Origin: Leptospira terpstrae serovar Hualin str. LT 11-33 = ATCC 700639
GTDB taxonomy: Bacteria > Spirochaetota > Leptospiria > Leptospirales > Leptospiraceae
DNA length: 64,000 nucleotides
Assembly: GCF_000332495.1 (NCBI RefSeq)
Contig: NZ_AOGW02000015.1
Span: forward strand, 44,553 to 108,552
Direction: 5' to 3'
The notes under the pieces are model-generated. The model saw only the letters and a program-made list of their open reading frames with translations. It searched no databases and had not been told where the DNA came from. This document shows, piece after piece, positions 1 through 9,940 of the stretch (the first letter of the stretch is position 1; each line of letters starts with the position of its first letter). A program made the position numbers and the translations under genes.

Positions 1-1
1 G

Positions 2-826
2 GGAATTTCTAATCCATCCATCCTTTGCGCTTCTTGCCACATTCGGAATCAAATTCGATTTGGCCCGCCGCCAAAGACAAATTTAGTCAATACTGTTCCG
101 TCGAATCAACTTCCGCATAACGGATACATTGCGAAAAAGGAATTTGAATCTTCCGAATTTTGTAAGTCTTGTCATACAAGTAAGGAAACGGGAGTCAAAC
201 TCAATGGAAAGAGGCTTATGGAAGTCTATACGGAATGGGAAAAAAGTCCATTTGCAAAACAAGGAATCCAATGCCAAAATTGTCATATGCCCGATAGAGA
301 ACATTCATGGAAGGGAATCCATGATAAAACATTTGTGCAAAATTCTCTACAACCTACATGGAACATTATAGAAAAAAATGGTAACTACCAAATCCAAGCG
401 GAACTAAAATCTATCGGAATTGGCCATGAGTTTCCGACTTACATAGTTCCCAAAATTTACTTACGTTTTTATGCCATACAAAAAACTGCTCCACGGATCC
501 TACTCGAAGAATCGGTAGTGGGAAGGTTTGTGAATACACAATTAACCGAAGAATACTTTGATACGAGAATCAAACCTCAAGGATCTCATCTTGTACGTTT
601 TGATTATGAACCAAAAGGAAAATTGATAAAAGAATTTTTGTGGGAAATTGAAGTAGATCCTGATGAGCAGTACATCAGGAGTTTTGAAGAACAATTAGTA
701 GAAAAAGGAAACCTACTTTCCAAACAATCCAAAAAGTTTTTACAAGAGTCCCTTGATACAAAAAGGAAATCTCGTTATTTATTATTTACTTTGAGTTTAA
801 AAGTGCCTGCTTCACTTCCGCAATGA
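2..826 (+). CDS. multihaem cytochrome c, 5' end missing
   Basis: The reading frame is open from the first bases, so the gene starts upstream of the window; 274 residues are visible. Three CxxCH haem-c attachment motifs are seen (CASCH at visible residue 9, CKSCH at 53, CQNCH at 91), so this is a c-type cytochrome, presumably exported and assembled outside the inner membrane. The stretch around the third motif (SPFAKQGIQCQNCH) resembles multihaem cytochromes of the c554/nitrite-reductase-associated kind. The last ~170 residues have no haem motif and may form a beta-rich domain. More haems may lie in the missing part. It ends convergently inside the metZ 3' end with a 41-bp overlap. The haem-protein call is firm; the electron-transfer partner is unknown. 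Confidence 0.8.
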   Translation, partial: GISNPSILCASCHIRNQIRFGPPPKTNLVNTVPSNQLPHNGYIAKKEFESSEFCKSCHTSKETGVKLNGKRLMEVYTEWEKSPFAKQGIQCQNCHMPDREHSWKGIHDKTFVQNSLQPTWNIIEKNGNYQIQAELKSIGIGHEFPTYIVPKIYLRFYAIQKTAPRILLEESVVGRFVNTQLTEEYFDTRIKPQGSHLVRFDYEPKGKLIKEFLWEIEVDPDEQYIRSFEEQLVEKGNLLSKQSKKFLQESLDTKRKSRYLLFTLSLKVPASLPQ

Positions 827-1958
827 TATCATCTATATGTTCCAAACCTACAGAAACTCGAATGAGTCCAGGTAAAATTCCTACTGCAAGTCTCTCTGCT
901 TCTGATAACTTTGAATGTGTTGTTGAAGTGGGGTGAGTAACAGTAGTTCTTGTATCCCCTAAATTTGCAGTAAGAGAAAACCATTTTAATGAATCCAAAA
1001 ATTTCCTAGCTCTATCCACTCCACCTTTGATGACAAAAGAAACAATTCCACCACCCAATTTCATTTGTTTTTTCGCAATCGTATAACCTGGATCATTTGG
1101 CAAAAACGGATACCGAACTAGTTCTACTTCTGGTGATTGTTCGAAAAACTCGGCTAACTTCATTGCGTTCTCAGAATGTCTTTCCATTCGTATAGCAAGT
1201 GTTTCTAAACTTTTTGAAATAATCCAAGCATTCATCGGGGAAAGGGATGGACCAGTATTACGAGCCATATAACGAATCGGTTGGATGAATTCTTTTTTAC
1301 CTAAAATGACACCAGCAATGACCCTACCTTGGCCATCCAAATATTTGGTTGCAGAGTGAATTACAATATCTGCTCCGAAGTCAGCTGGTCTTTGGATGTA
1401 AGGAGAACAAAAACAATTGTCTACGACAAGGATCGCTTTTTTCTTTTTACAGAGTGATGATACCCAAGCTAAGTCGACTATATCAAGGCCTGGATTGGAA
1501 GGCGTTTCAATATATACCAATTTTGTGTTTTCTTGAAAGGCATCTTCCCATAACTCTGGTTTGTTGATGTCAACATAGGTTGTAGTAACACCAAAACGAG
1601 GTAGGATGTTCGCAAAAATTTGATGTGTGGACCCAAAAATGGCGCGAGCCGATACGATATGATCACCTGATTTGATAAGTCCAAACACAGAAGTAAACAC
1701 TGCAGACATTCCTGATGCCGTTGCAATTCCATCTTCTGTATGTTCCAAAGAACAAAGTTTATCGATTAGTTCTGTTGTATTGGGATTCGAAAATCTAGTG
1801 TATTGGTTTCCGGTAACTTCTTCCGCAAAGAGAGCCCTTGCATGTTCCGCGTCATCAAAAACAAAACTTGAAGTTAAAAATAGAGGGGTGGAATGTTCTT
1901 TTTCCCCAGTGCGTTTGGTTTGGATGCGGATGGCGTCAGTTTCAAAGTGTTCAAACAT
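786..1958 (-). CDS. metZ: O-succinylhomoserine sulfhydrylase (Cys/Met metabolism PLP enzyme)
   Basis: PLP-dependent gamma-replacement enzyme of the Cys/Met metabolism family. It would make homocysteine from an activated homoserine and sulfide in methionine synthesis. The PLP lysine lies in HSATKYLDGQGR near residue 204, a form typical of MetZ. TASGMSAV (phosphate binding) and YIETPSNPG are also present. Length (390 residues) fits the family. I start at the ATG at 1958; a TTG four codons earlier is possible, and neither has a strong ribosome-binding site. It is the last gene of a long leftward run, about 95 bp after the ABC ATPase gene, so it may have its own promoter. Whether the substrate is the succinyl or acetyl ester cannot be decided from the sequence. 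Confidence 0.85.
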   Translation of the reverse strand: MFEHFETDAIRIQTKRTGEKEHSTPLFLTSSFVFDDAEHARALFAEEVTGNQYTRFSNPNTTELIDKLCSLEHTEDGIATASGMSAVFTSVFGLIKSGDHIVSARAIFGSTHQIFANILPRFGVTTTYVDINKPELWEDAFQENTKLVYIETPSNPGLDIVDLAWVSSLCKKKKAILVVDNCFCSPYIQRPADFGADIVIHSATKYLDGQGRVIAGVILGKKEFIQPIRYMARNTGPSLSPMNAWIISKSLETLAIRMERHSENAMKLAEFFEQSPEVELVRYPFLPNDPGYTIAKKQMKLGGGIVSFVIKGGVDRARKFLDSLKWFSLTANLGDTRTTVTHPTSTTHSKLSEAERLAVGILPGLIRVSVGLEHIDDIIAEVKQALLNSK

Positions 1959-2054
1959 ATCTTCTACCAAGGTTGGTGATGAACGTTCGAATTCATCATT
2001 TTTTTTGGAAAATATCTGCTATAGAATCGAATTTAAACTAATATAACAGAATTT

Positions 2055-2723
2055 TTAAGAAATTTCTGCGATTTTACCGTCAATCATGTGGACCCTTCGA
2101 CTCGCAAGACCCGCATAATCAGGGTCATGCGTAACAAAAAGGATGGTAGTCCCATCCACTTGATTGATTCGTTTGAATATCTCCATCACCTTATCACCGT
2201 TTGCTGTATCTAAGTTACCGGTCGGTTCATCAGCAAAAAGAAACTTTGGTTTTTGAACAAGTGCCCTTGCAATGGCAACCCTTTGCCCTTCTCCACCAGA
2301 CATTTGGTTTGGATACTTATCCTTACAATGTAAGACAGAAAAACTTTCCATAAGATGAAGAGCATATTCTTCCATCGCCTTATGAGAACCGGTTTTTCTA
2401 GCTGGCATAGTAATATTCTCAAGTCCAGTAAGTTCAGGAAGTAAGTAATGGAACTGAAAGACAAAACCAATCGATAAATTTCTTAACCGATGAATCTCTG
2501 CACTGCCCATTCCTATAAGAGAACTTCCACCCAGTTTGACTTCACCACTGGTTGGATTGTCAAGCCCACTCACTATGTATAACAAAGTCGATTTTCCTGA
2601 TCCAGATTTTCCTGTAAGAGCCACAAAATCCCCAACCTCAATCTCCAAAGATACATCTTTTAACACAACTTGGGGAGGTTCGCCAAATGACTTAAAAATA
2701 TTTTTGGCCTCAATACCAATCAT
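2055..2723 (-). CDS. ABC transporter ATP-binding protein (MacB/LolD type)
   Basis: Nucleotide-binding subunit of 222 residues. It has Walker A GKSGSGKST near residue 38, the Q-loop region FVFQFHYLLPELT, the signature MSGGEGQRVAIARAL near residue 142, Walker [13 protein letters not shown] and a switch histidine in FVTHD. This is the LolD/MacB/FtsE subfamily, whose members drive mechanotransmission rather than substrate passage. It abuts the permease gene and follows a periplasmic adaptor, so the three should form one MacAB-like tripartite exporter. The cargo is unknown; no outer-membrane TolC partner is nearby. Confidence 0.88.
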   Translation of the reverse strand: MIGIEAKNIFKSFGEPPQVVLKDVSLEIEVGDFVALTGKSGSGKSTLLYIVSGLDNPTSGEVKLGGSSLIGMGSAEIHRLRNLSIGFVFQFHYLLPELTGLENITMPARKTGSHKAMEEYALHLMESFSVLHCKDKYPNQMSGGEGQRVAIARALVQKPKFLFADEPTGNLDTANGDKVMEIFKRINQVDGTTILFVTHDPDYAGLASRRVHMIDGKIAEIS

Positions 2724-3977
2724 TTATGTTGCTCCTCGAATGATATCAACTGGTGAAAGTCGACTTGCCATTCGCGCAGGGATATAACTTGCAATAGACG
2801 CACTGAGTACTGCAATAGAAAAACCTTTAACATAGATCATTATATCCCAAGATATCATCATGGTTTTCATTAATGCTTTTGAATTTTGTTTTGGATCACC
2901 GATGGGTATACCATCGATATAATAACAACCGAGAAGTCCTACAAAAATACCAATTACTGCACCGAGTGTTCCTAAAAACAAACCTTGAAATATAAATAAT
3001 TGAATTGTATCCTTTTCATCAAAACCAATGGAACGAAGAATAGCTACTTCCTTTTTCTTTTGGTTCACCACCATATTCAAGATATTATAGATTCCGAAGG
3101 CTACTACAAGTATAATCGTAAATGTTGTTGAGTTACGAACGATATCTTGTGTTCTAAAAACCTGCAGAATACTTGCATTCACTTCGTCCCAGCTTTCTAC
3201 CTTATCTTTGCTAAAGTAACGCCAATCTTCTGCTATTTGTGCTGCTGCACGAATGTCCTTAATTTTTACAATGATTTGGGAGATTTCCCCACTTGATTTT
3301 GTGATACTTTGTACTGTTGATAAGGAAGAGTAAACAGTCACTTCATCAACTAATCGGTTGCCCGTACTCAGAATACCAACAACCTTGAGTGGGATTAAAT
3401 CAGTTCCCGGAATGTATACTGAGATGGTATCTCCAATTTTTGCACCTAGTTTACCCAATACCCCTTCTCCCATTATGGCAAGGGAAGTTCCTCTCGACAA
3501 ATCCGATAATTTTCCCTCCACGATATAATCACTTAAATTAGTAACCTTTGGTTGGATATTGGGATCAACACCGACAAACCTGGCTGGTGCCGTTGCTTTT
3601 CCATTAACAAAAATAACTTCTTTAGTGAGTTGAGGGGCAAAGGAAATAACTCTATGATCGTTGGATAATTTTTCCATCCACCCAAGAACATTCGTTAATC
3701 GAGAATTGTCCGTCCTTCCGGAAGGTGGAGAAAGCCAACGGACAGTTTTTCCTTGAAAAAAAACATCTTCAAAAGTACGTTCTGTAACTAATTCGTCTTT
3801 GGGAGAAATTTTGATTTGTCCATCTGAATTCACAAGTTGGTCTGTGATCACTGCTTGAAACCCAAGCATAATCCCCGAAAATACAATATATCCTGCAGTT
3901 CCAAGTATAATCCCAATGAGTGTGAGAATGGATTGTTGAGGCCTAGAAAGGATTTGTCTTAAGGCAAGAAACAACAT
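2724..3977 (-). CDS. ABC transporter permease (MacB/FtsX family)
   Basis: Integral membrane subunit of 417 residues. One N-terminal transmembrane helix (about 15-37) is followed by a large periplasmic MacB-type domain (about 40-270) and three C-terminal helices (about 285-310, 330-355, 380-400), ending in the family motif YIPARMASRLSPVDIIR. This is the usual MacB/LolC half-transporter plan, but without a fused ATPase; that is supplied by the next gene, which starts immediately after. The adaptor gene stops 1 bp upstream. Substrate cannot be told from sequence. Confidence 0.87.
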   Translation of the reverse strand: MLFLALRQILSRPQQSILTLIGIILGTAGYIVFSGIMLGFQAVITDQLVNSDGQIKISPKDELVTERTFEDVFFQGKTVRWLSPPSGRTDNSRLTNVLGWMEKLSNDHRVISFAPQLTKEVIFVNGKATAPARFVGVDPNIQPKVTNLSDYIVEGKLSDLSRGTSLAIMGEGVLGKLGAKIGDTISVYIPGTDLIPLKVVGILSTGNRLVDEVTVYSSLSTVQSITKSSGEISQIIVKIKDIRAAAQIAEDWRYFSKDKVESWDEVNASILQVFRTQDIVRNSTTFTIILVVAFGIYNILNMVVNQKKKEVAILRSIGFDEKDTIQLFIFQGLFLGTLGAVIGIFVGLLGCYYIDGIPIGDPKQNSKALMKTMMISWDIMIYVKGFSIAVLSASIASYIPARMASRLSPVDIIRGAT

Positions 3978-3978
3978 A

Positions 3979-4749
3979 TTAGTTTTTAACCAATACTTCG
4001 TCGCCTTCTATCAAATCTCCCTGGAGAAGTTCCCCATATTCCGAGTTGATGGCGCCAATGCGAATTTCAATTTTATCACGTTTCCCATTGCGAAACCGAG
4101 TAATTTTTCCGCGATCAACGGCAACTAACGGAACCAATATTGCATTTTCTTTAGAGGATACTTCTATGGCAACATCGGTTGTCATATCTGGTAAAATTCC
4201 TTGTGGTAGTTCTTGTGGTTCTATTCGAACTAAAAACTGACCATTTGATGGATAAATCCTTTCCACCTTTCCCTTATAAACATTTCCGCGAATGGATTCA
4301 AAACTAAGTTGGACAGCTTGTCCAGGTTTGACACGTAATGCAGATTCTTGATCGAGAGAAACAGATATATAAACTTCTTTTAAATTCTGAATTTCCAAAA
4401 TAGGAATTCCAGGCATAGCCGTTTCGTTTTTGGCTACGTTTAACTTCGTTAAGGTTCCATTGAAAGGAGAACGAAATGTAATTCCTGAATCATTGACAAG
4501 GAGAGCTTCACCTTTGGTTACTGTTTGCCCCTCTTCCACAAAAATTTCACGGACCGAAGCAGCAATACCAAATTTTAAGCTAAAACTATCGACTGGCCTC
4601 ACAGTTCCTAAAGCATAAACAGCTTCTACTAACGAACCTCTTTCGATTCCGAGACGATTCGATTGAGAATTTCGAATGAAAAAGTAAGAAGTAACAATTA
4701 GAACGATTACAAGAACGGAACCAATGATATACAGTTTTTTACGATCCAT
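3979..4749 (-). CDS. periplasmic adaptor protein of an ABC efflux system (HlyD/MacA-like)
   Basis: Membrane fusion protein of 256 residues. An N-terminal membrane anchor (about 6-25) is followed by a biotinyl-lipoyl-like half motif (VREIFVEEGQTVTKGEALLV), its partner half (GTLTKLNVAKNETAMPGIPILEI) and beta-barrel strands (VYISVSLDQ...VKPGQAVQLSF). The alpha-helical hairpin normally found between the lipoyl halves is almost absent, so the protein is shorter than typical MacA (about 370). A short adaptor may bridge a small periplasmic gap or act without TolC. First gene of the exporter trio, 55 bp downstream of mtaB. Confidence 0.8.
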   Translation of the reverse strand: MDRKKLYIIGSVLVIVLIVTSYFFIRNSQSNRLGIERGSLVEAVYALGTVRPVDSFSLKFGIAASVREIFVEEGQTVTKGEALLVNDSGITFRSPFNGTLTKLNVAKNETAMPGIPILEIQNLKEVYISVSLDQESALRVKPGQAVQLSFESIRGNVYKGKVERIYPSNGQFLVRIEPQELPQGILPDMTTDVAIEVSSKENAILVPLVAVDRGKITRFRNGKRDKIEIRIGAINSEYGELLQGDLIEGDEVLVKN

Positions 4750-4804
4750 GTTGACCTAATCATATCGAATCGATTATTTTTGGGAATTCTTTTTCTAAGG
4801 AAAA

Positions 4805-6094
4805 CTAAAGTGACAATCCGAACACAAACTCACCTTCTCTATCTTTGGCTGGTTTGTATTCTAAGCACCTAACATCTACAAATTGGCCAGTTTGTAAAGT
4901 ATCAAACCGGAAAGAATCGTTTAGTCTTCCTTTCAAATAGTTGTCGGTAACAAACCTACCGTCACTTTCCAAAATGGCTTCATAAGTTTTTCCGATTACT
5001 GATTCTGCATAGTGAGTATGTAATTCAGAACTGAGTGACATCAAATCGAGCACTCTGCGTTTTTTTTCATCACCAGGAATGGGATCTCCAAAACTTTCGG
5101 CCGTTGTTCCTTTACGAACTGAATAAGGGAAAACATGAAGTTTTGCAAAACCAAGTTCCACTAATAGTTGTTTAGTTTCTTGGAACTCCAATTCTGTTTC
5201 CGAGGGAAAACCAACGATCACATCTGTTCCTAAAAACAAATTGGGAAGTTTTTCTTTCGCTAGTTCGATTCTTGTACGAAAGGCATCTGGATGGTAAGTC
5301 CTTCGCATATCTTTTAAAACCTTGCGACTTCCACTTTGAATAGGAATATGCAAAAATTTACAAAACCGAGGATGTTTCATAAGGTCAAGTAGGCCTGATC
5401 CTACATCCGGTGGTTCAATGGAAGAGAGTCGAATTCGAGAATATTCTAAAACTTTTAAAATATCTTCCAAAAGGTTTAAAAATCCTTTTTCACCATTTTC
5501 TAATCTGTACCAACCCAAATTAACGCCAGTTAGTTGAATTTCACCAACCCCGTTGTCTTGAAGGTATTTAACTTGGTCTAAAACATCATTGTAGTTTCTA
5601 CTGACACCAAGGCCTCTTGCTGCAGGAATTTTACAATATGAACATTTTCTATTGCAACCATCTTGGATTTTTAAATAAGCACGGGTATGGCCTTCGGGAA
5701 GTACATCGGAATAAGAAAAACGATCGAGTGCTTTATGGGGATAAAATTCTTTTCCTTCCCAATCCTCTAAAATTTTATAAGGTAGTGCACTTTTTTCCGT
5801 ATTTCCGAAAACACCAAAAACTCCAGGGATATTTTGCAATACTTCTTTATCCGTTTCTGCATAACAGCCTGTTACATAAACTTTAGCACCTGGATTCGTA
5901 CGAATGGCATTACGAATGATATTCCGATTTTTTACGTCCGCTTTATTGGTTACAGTACATGTGTTGACAACGATGTACTGAGCTTCTTCTTCCGCCTGAG
6001 CAAGGGAAAAACCTTTTTCTTTTAGAACGGAGTACATACCATCGGTTTCAAAAAAATTCAACCGGCAACCGAGTGTATGAAACTTTATTTTCAC
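4805..6094 (-). CDS. mtaB: tRNA t6A37 methylthiotransferase MtaB
   Basis: Radical-SAM methylthiotransferase of 429 residues that would convert t6A37 of ANN-decoding tRNAs to ms2t6A. The N-terminal UPF0004 domain carries three cluster cysteines (TLGCRLN, VNTCTVT, VTGCYAE). The radical SAM motif [15 protein letters not shown] lies near residue 146, and a C-terminal TRAM-like segment (KTYEAILES) follows. The motif forms and lack of MiaB-specific features favour MtaB over MiaB or RimO. The start is GTG at 6094, supported by a 4-bp GTGA overlap with the upstream TPR gene's stop, which suggests translational coupling. Confidence 0.87.
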   Translation of the reverse strand: MKIKFHTLGCRLNFFETDGMYSVLKEKGFSLAQAEEEAQYIVVNTCTVTNKADVKNRNIIRNAIRTNPGAKVYVTGCYAETDKEVLQNIPGVFGVFGNTEKSALPYKILEDWEGKEFYPHKALDRFSYSDVLPEGHTRAYLKIQDGCNRKCSYCKIPAARGLGVSRNYNDVLDQVKYLQDNGVGEIQLTGVNLGWYRLENGEKGFLNLLEDILKVLEYSRIRLSSIEPPDVGSGLLDLMKHPRFCKFLHIPIQSGSRKVLKDMRRTYHPDAFRTRIELAKEKLPNLFLGTDVIVGFPSETELEFQETKQLLVELGFAKLHVFPYSVRKGTTAESFGDPIPGDEKKRRVLDLMSLSSELHTHYAESVIGKTYEAILESDGRFVTDNYLKGRLNDSFRFDTLQTGQFVDVRCLEYKPAKDREGEFVFGLSL

Positions 6095-6870
6095 AGTTCG
6101 TTCAGTGCTACAATCCGTTTAGAATTTTCTTTGATCGTATTACTTTCCCCATTTAAATCAGATGCTTTTTTGATACAATCCTTAGCTTCTGTTAAATAAG
6201 TATTTGCTTGGGATTTTTTACCCAATTTTTTATTCGATTTGTATAAGGACTCTTGCACAAGAGCTAAATTATTCCATATTTCCGCAGAGTTTTGGTTTAA
6301 ACTTGATGCCCAACGTAAACTAACATCTGCTTTGTCATAGTTCTTTAAATTATAATAAATTTTTCCTTCTAACTCCAACATCCGAAAATCACTGGGGCTT
6401 CCAGCCTTTGCTTTTTCAATTTGGGAAAGTGCGGTTTTAGATGCCCCTTTTTCAGAAAGTGCTAAAGCATAAAAATATCTAACTTCGGGATTTTGGGGAT
6501 AGAGTGGGATGGTTTTTTCAGCCAGTTCAATGGCTGGTTTCCATTTTTTATGACGAGTCAAAATGGCGAGGCTTGCTTGCAAAAGATCCTCATCATCAGG
6601 TTTTCGTTTTCTTGCTTCTAAAATATTTTTATAGGAATTTTCAAAGTCATTCAACTTATCATAGTTAAATGCAAGCAATGCATAGAATTCATAAGACGAT
6701 TTGCCATCAGTCAAAAGGCCTTTTACAAGTTCTATCGACTTGTTGTAATTTTTTACCTTGTATTCATCAACAGCTTGAAAGTATGCGGAACCAACTTGTT
6801 CCTTTTCTTGTGCAAAAAGAGATGTTACGAGTAGACAAGTAACAGCGGCAATGTGAATAAAATGTTTCAT
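6091..6870 (-). CDS. exported TPR-repeat protein
   Basis: 259-residue protein with a signal peptide (first ~20 residues, ending SLFAQ) and a solenoid of TPR-like repeats through most of the chain (for example [54 protein letters not shown]). It is probably periplasmic or membrane-associated and acts as a protein-binding scaffold. The ATGA overlap with the preceding gene and the GTGA overlap with mtaB place it in a tightly coupled operon. I do not recognise a specific function. Confidence 0.75.
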   Translation of the reverse strand: MKHFIHIAAVTCLLVTSLFAQEKEQVGSAYFQAVDEYKVKNYNKSIELVKGLLTDGKSSYEFYALLAFNYDKLNDFENSYKNILEARKRKPDDEDLLQASLAILTRHKKWKPAIELAEKTIPLYPQNPEVRYFYALALSEKGASKTALSQIEKAKAGSPSDFRMLELEGKIYYNLKNYDKADVSLRWASSLNQNSAEIWNNLALVQESLYKSNKKLGKKSQANTYLTEAKDCIKKASDLNGESNTIKENSKRIVALNEL

Positions 6871-7301
6871 AAAAGGTCCGAAGGAACTGTAATGGAGTTC
6901 AAATTGACCGAATCAATCCTGGAATGGTAGGGTTCGATGGGGTCCAGGTATAGGAAAACGCTGCCCCCCTTGGAAAGCAAGTAATGTTCGATATGTTCCT
7001 CAGTGATGATCTCGGAATCGGCAGTATAGAGTATTGGGTTTTCACCGAGGCCCATATGGACGTGAAATTCCTGATTTGGTAGAAAATCTGATAAATTGAG
7101 ATAACCGGAACCAAAGTAGAGTCCCGATTGGAAGTAGTATTTATAATAAACTTTGACTTCAGGGAGAATAAGATTAGGGCGAATGTAACCCAATTCGATC
7201 CGCTCGATGGTTCCCACCGTGCGGATTTTCCGAAGTTGGAACCAAACTTTGCGAATAAAAAAATAGGAAAACAGAAAGACGAGGGGAATGAGGATAGCCA
7301 T
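6867..7301 (-). CDS. DUF3592-like membrane protein
   Basis: 144 residues. One N-terminal transmembrane helix (about 2-17) is followed by a beta-rich domain. The pattern VGTIERIELG...VYYKYYFQSGLYFGS...VHMG...ILYTADSE resembles DUF3592, a short domain of unknown role. It follows clpC by 26 bp and overlaps the TPR gene start by 4 bp, so it is co-transcribed. Function unknown; the domain assignment is by pattern only. Confidence 0.6.
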   Translation of the reverse strand: MAILIPLVFLFSYFFIRKVWFQLRKIRTVGTIERIELGYIRPNLILPEVKVYYKYYFQSGLYFGSGYLNLSDFLPNQEFHVHMGLGENPILYTADSEIITEEHIEHYLLSKGGSVFLYLDPIEPYHSRIDSVNLNSITVPSDLL

Positions 7302-7327
7302 TTCCGTTCGCCTTTCCGAAAGGCTCT

Positions 7328-9880
7328 CTAAACGAGAGCCAAATCTTTTTCCTCGGCACTTGGAGAAGAACCGTCATCCTTTTTGGGTGCCTCAGTGTAT
7401 TCCGTCCACGGTGTTTCTGAATACACAAGTTTCCCCTCTGCTAAATCTACAAAAATCTTAGTTGGGTTGTCGTAGACACCTTTCAGAGATTGAACTGCCA
7501 TATAGTCTTCCAATTCTCTTTGGAACACACGTCTGAGTGGGCGTGCTCCATAGTTTTGGTCATATCCAATGGTAGCAAAATGTTCTTTAGCAGCAAATGA
7601 AAGATCCACAAGCACTTTCTTTTCCGTTAGGCGTTTGTTGAAGTCTTTCAACATGATATCCACAATGTTTACGATCTCTTCTTTTTTGAGAGGAGCAAAG
7701 TAAACGACTTCATCCACACGGTTTAGAAACTCAGGATTGAAATGTTTTTTCAATTGTTCCCTAGCTTGTTCTGCTTTGTAAGTTTCTCTTTCATCGGCAA
7801 AATCCTCAAAACCCAATCGTCCACCTTTCGAAATTTCTTTCGCTGCAATGTTCGATGTCATGATGATGATGGTATCGCGGAAGTTTACCTTACGTCCCTT
7901 GGTATCTGTTAAATTCCCTTCTTCCATAATTTGGAGTAGAATATTAAAAAGATCATGGTGCGCTTTTTCGATTTCATCCAAGAGAACCAAACTGTATGGT
8001 TTTCTTCTCACGAATTCGGTAAGTTGGCCACCATCATCATATCCTACGTAACCTGGAGGAGCTCCAATCAGACGAGAAACCGCATGTGGTTCCATGTATT
8101 CTGACATATCAATACGTAACATATTGTCTTCAGAACCAAAGAGTTGTTCTGCGAGTGCTTTTGCAAGTTCCGTTTTTCCCACACCTGTTGGTCCAAGGAA
8201 AATAAACGATCCCGTAGGTCGTTTTTCGCTCTTGAGTCCTGTACGGGAACGGCGAACGGCACGTGCCACTTTTTCGATGGCTTCGGTTTGTCCCACAATG
8301 CGAGTTTTGATGTCTTCTTCCAAATTGAGAAGTTTTGTATTCTCAGACTCTTCCATCTTTTTCAAAGGAATTCCAGTCCAGAGGCTAACTACTGATAGGA
8401 TATCTTCTTCTTCGATGGAAACCGCGTATCCTTCCATTCGTTCTTGCCACTGTTTGGTTTTTTCATCCAGAAGGCCTTTTTTACGATTCACTTCATCTCG
8501 AACTGCAGCCGCCTTTTCATACTCTTGGCTACGAACTAAATCCTCTTTTTTCACAGAAAGAGCTTTGATTTCTTCTTCGATCTCTTTGATTTCATTTGGC
8601 CGTTGGCAATTGGCAAGGCGAGCTTTAGCACCTGCTTCATCAATGATATCAATCGCTTTGTCCGGTAAAAATCGATCGTTGATATAACGATGAGATAATT
8701 TCACCGCTTGTTCGATTGCCTTTTCCGTATAACGAACCTTATGATGGGCTTCGTAAGCTTTTTTCAAACCATCTAAAATCAGAACCGCATCATCAACGGA
8801 AGGTTCAAGCACCTTTACCATTTGGAATCTTCTTTCCAAAGCAGAATCTTTTTCGATGTACTTGCGGTATTCGTTATTGGTTGTCGCACCAATACATTGC
8901 AGTTCCCCACGGGCAAGAGCTGGTTTTAAAATGTTTGCTGCATCCACTGCCCCTTCCGCGGCCCCAGCTCCAATGAGAGTATGTAACTCATCAATAAAGA
9001 TGATGATGTTTTGCGAAGTAACGATTTCTTTCATGATTTTTTTCAATCGTTCTTCGAACTCACCACGGTATTTAGTACCTGCAATAAGACTTGCCAAATC
9101 AAGGGATAACACTCGTTTGTCGAAAAGGAGATCTGGAACCAACTTTTCAATCACTGCTTGGGCAAGTCCTTCTACGATGGCAGTTTTACCGACACCGGAC
9201 TCTCCCACGAGAACTGGGTTATTTTTTGTTTTACGAGAAAGGATTTGAATGACCCGTTCGATTTCTTTGGAACGACCAATCACTGGATCTAATTTTTTCT
9301 CGCGAGCGAGTTGCGTTAAGTCCCGTGCAAACTCATCTAAAATAGGAGTTTTACTCTTTTCTTGTCTAGGAGCTGCCGTTTGTTGGGTTTGGCTTTGCGG
9401 ACCCGATTGAGTCCCCGTGTTTCCACCCACAGCCCCCGAAGGAGGTGCTCCCAGAAGTCGTAAAATCTCAGATTTAATGACGTTATAATTTACGCTGAAA
9501 GATGATAACGATCCACCGGCGATATTATTGTTATCGCGAAGTAGTGCCAAAAGAATATGTTCTGTTCCCACATAGTTATGTTTGAGGCGTTTTGCTTCCT
9601 CTTTAGAAACTTCGATCATTTTTTGGTATTTGTCTTGTCCTTGGCTTACATCCAATAACAAGGCACCGGAACCCTCACGAGTTCTCTTTTCGACTTCTTT
9701 ACGGAGTTCGTTCAAATTGATGTTTAGATTCGTAAGAATCTTAATCGCGACAGAGTCCTCCTCCCGGAGAAGCCCAAGTAGAATGTGTTCAGGACCGATA
9801 AAATCGGAGCCTAAACGTTTAGCCTCATCTTGGGCGATTTCGTTGATGACTCTTTTTGCTCTTTTGGTGAATTCCAACAT
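7328..9880 (-). CDS. clpC: ATP-dependent Clp protease ATP-binding subunit ClpC
   Basis: HSP100 unfoldase of 850 residues that feeds proteins to ClpP. Order: two Clp-N repeats (about 1-145, beginning [20 protein letters not shown]), a glutamine-rich linker, AAA1 with Walker [10 protein letters not shown] near 226 and [12 protein letters not shown], a UVR coiled middle domain (about 445-480, the site that binds McsA/adaptors in Gram-positives), and AAA2 with GPTGVGKTE near 569, then the C-terminal D2-small domain. The UVR domain and two Clp-N repeats make this ClpC, not ClpA or ClpB. It lies 60 bp after a McsA/McsB-like gene, echoing the Firmicutes mcsA-mcsB-clpC order, but no ctsR is seen. Confidence 0.95.
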   Translation of the reverse strand: MLEFTKRAKRVINEIAQDEAKRLGSDFIGPEHILLGLLREEDSVAIKILTNLNINLNELRKEVEKRTREGSGALLLDVSQGQDKYQKMIEVSKEEAKRLKHNYVGTEHILLALLRDNNNIAGGSLSSFSVNYNVIKSEILRLLGAPPSGAVGGNTGTQSGPQSQTQQTAAPRQEKSKTPILDEFARDLTQLAREKKLDPVIGRSKEIERVIQILSRKTKNNPVLVGESGVGKTAIVEGLAQAVIEKLVPDLLFDKRVLSLDLASLIAGTKYRGEFEERLKKIMKEIVTSQNIIIFIDELHTLIGAGAAEGAVDAANILKPALARGELQCIGATTNNEYRKYIEKDSALERRFQMVKVLEPSVDDAVLILDGLKKAYEAHHKVRYTEKAIEQAVKLSHRYINDRFLPDKAIDIIDEAGAKARLANCQRPNEIKEIEEEIKALSVKKEDLVRSQEYEKAAAVRDEVNRKKGLLDEKTKQWQERMEGYAVSIEEEDILSVVSLWTGIPLKKMEESENTKLLNLEEDIKTRIVGQTEAIEKVARAVRRSRTGLKSEKRPTGSFIFLGPTGVGKTELAKALAEQLFGSEDNMLRIDMSEYMEPHAVSRLIGAPPGYVGYDDGGQLTEFVRRKPYSLVLLDEIEKAHHDLFNILLQIMEEGNLTDTKGRKVNFRDTIIIMTSNIAAKEISKGGRLGFEDFADERETYKAEQAREQLKKHFNPEFLNRVDEVVYFAPLKKEEIVNIVDIMLKDFNKRLTEKKVLVDLSFAAKEHFATIGYDQNYGARPLRRVFQRELEDYMAVQSLKGVYDNPTKIFVDLAEGKLVYSETPWTEYTEAPKKDDGSSPSAEEKDLALV

Positions 9881-9940
9881 GCCGCACCCTGCCTTTGTTA
9901 ATTAGACGAACGTCCTTGTTCCCATCATGACCGTACCGGT

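Noticed and set aside
1959..2054. Possible SAM riboswitch before metZ
   Set aside because: The leader is under 100 bp, A+T-rich and lacks the conserved stems of known SAM riboswitches.
8094..8687. 197-residue rightward frame opposite clpC
   Set aside because: It lies wholly inside a well-conserved gene on the other strand, is rich in serine and arginine as expected from a mirrored frame, and has no ribosome-binding site.
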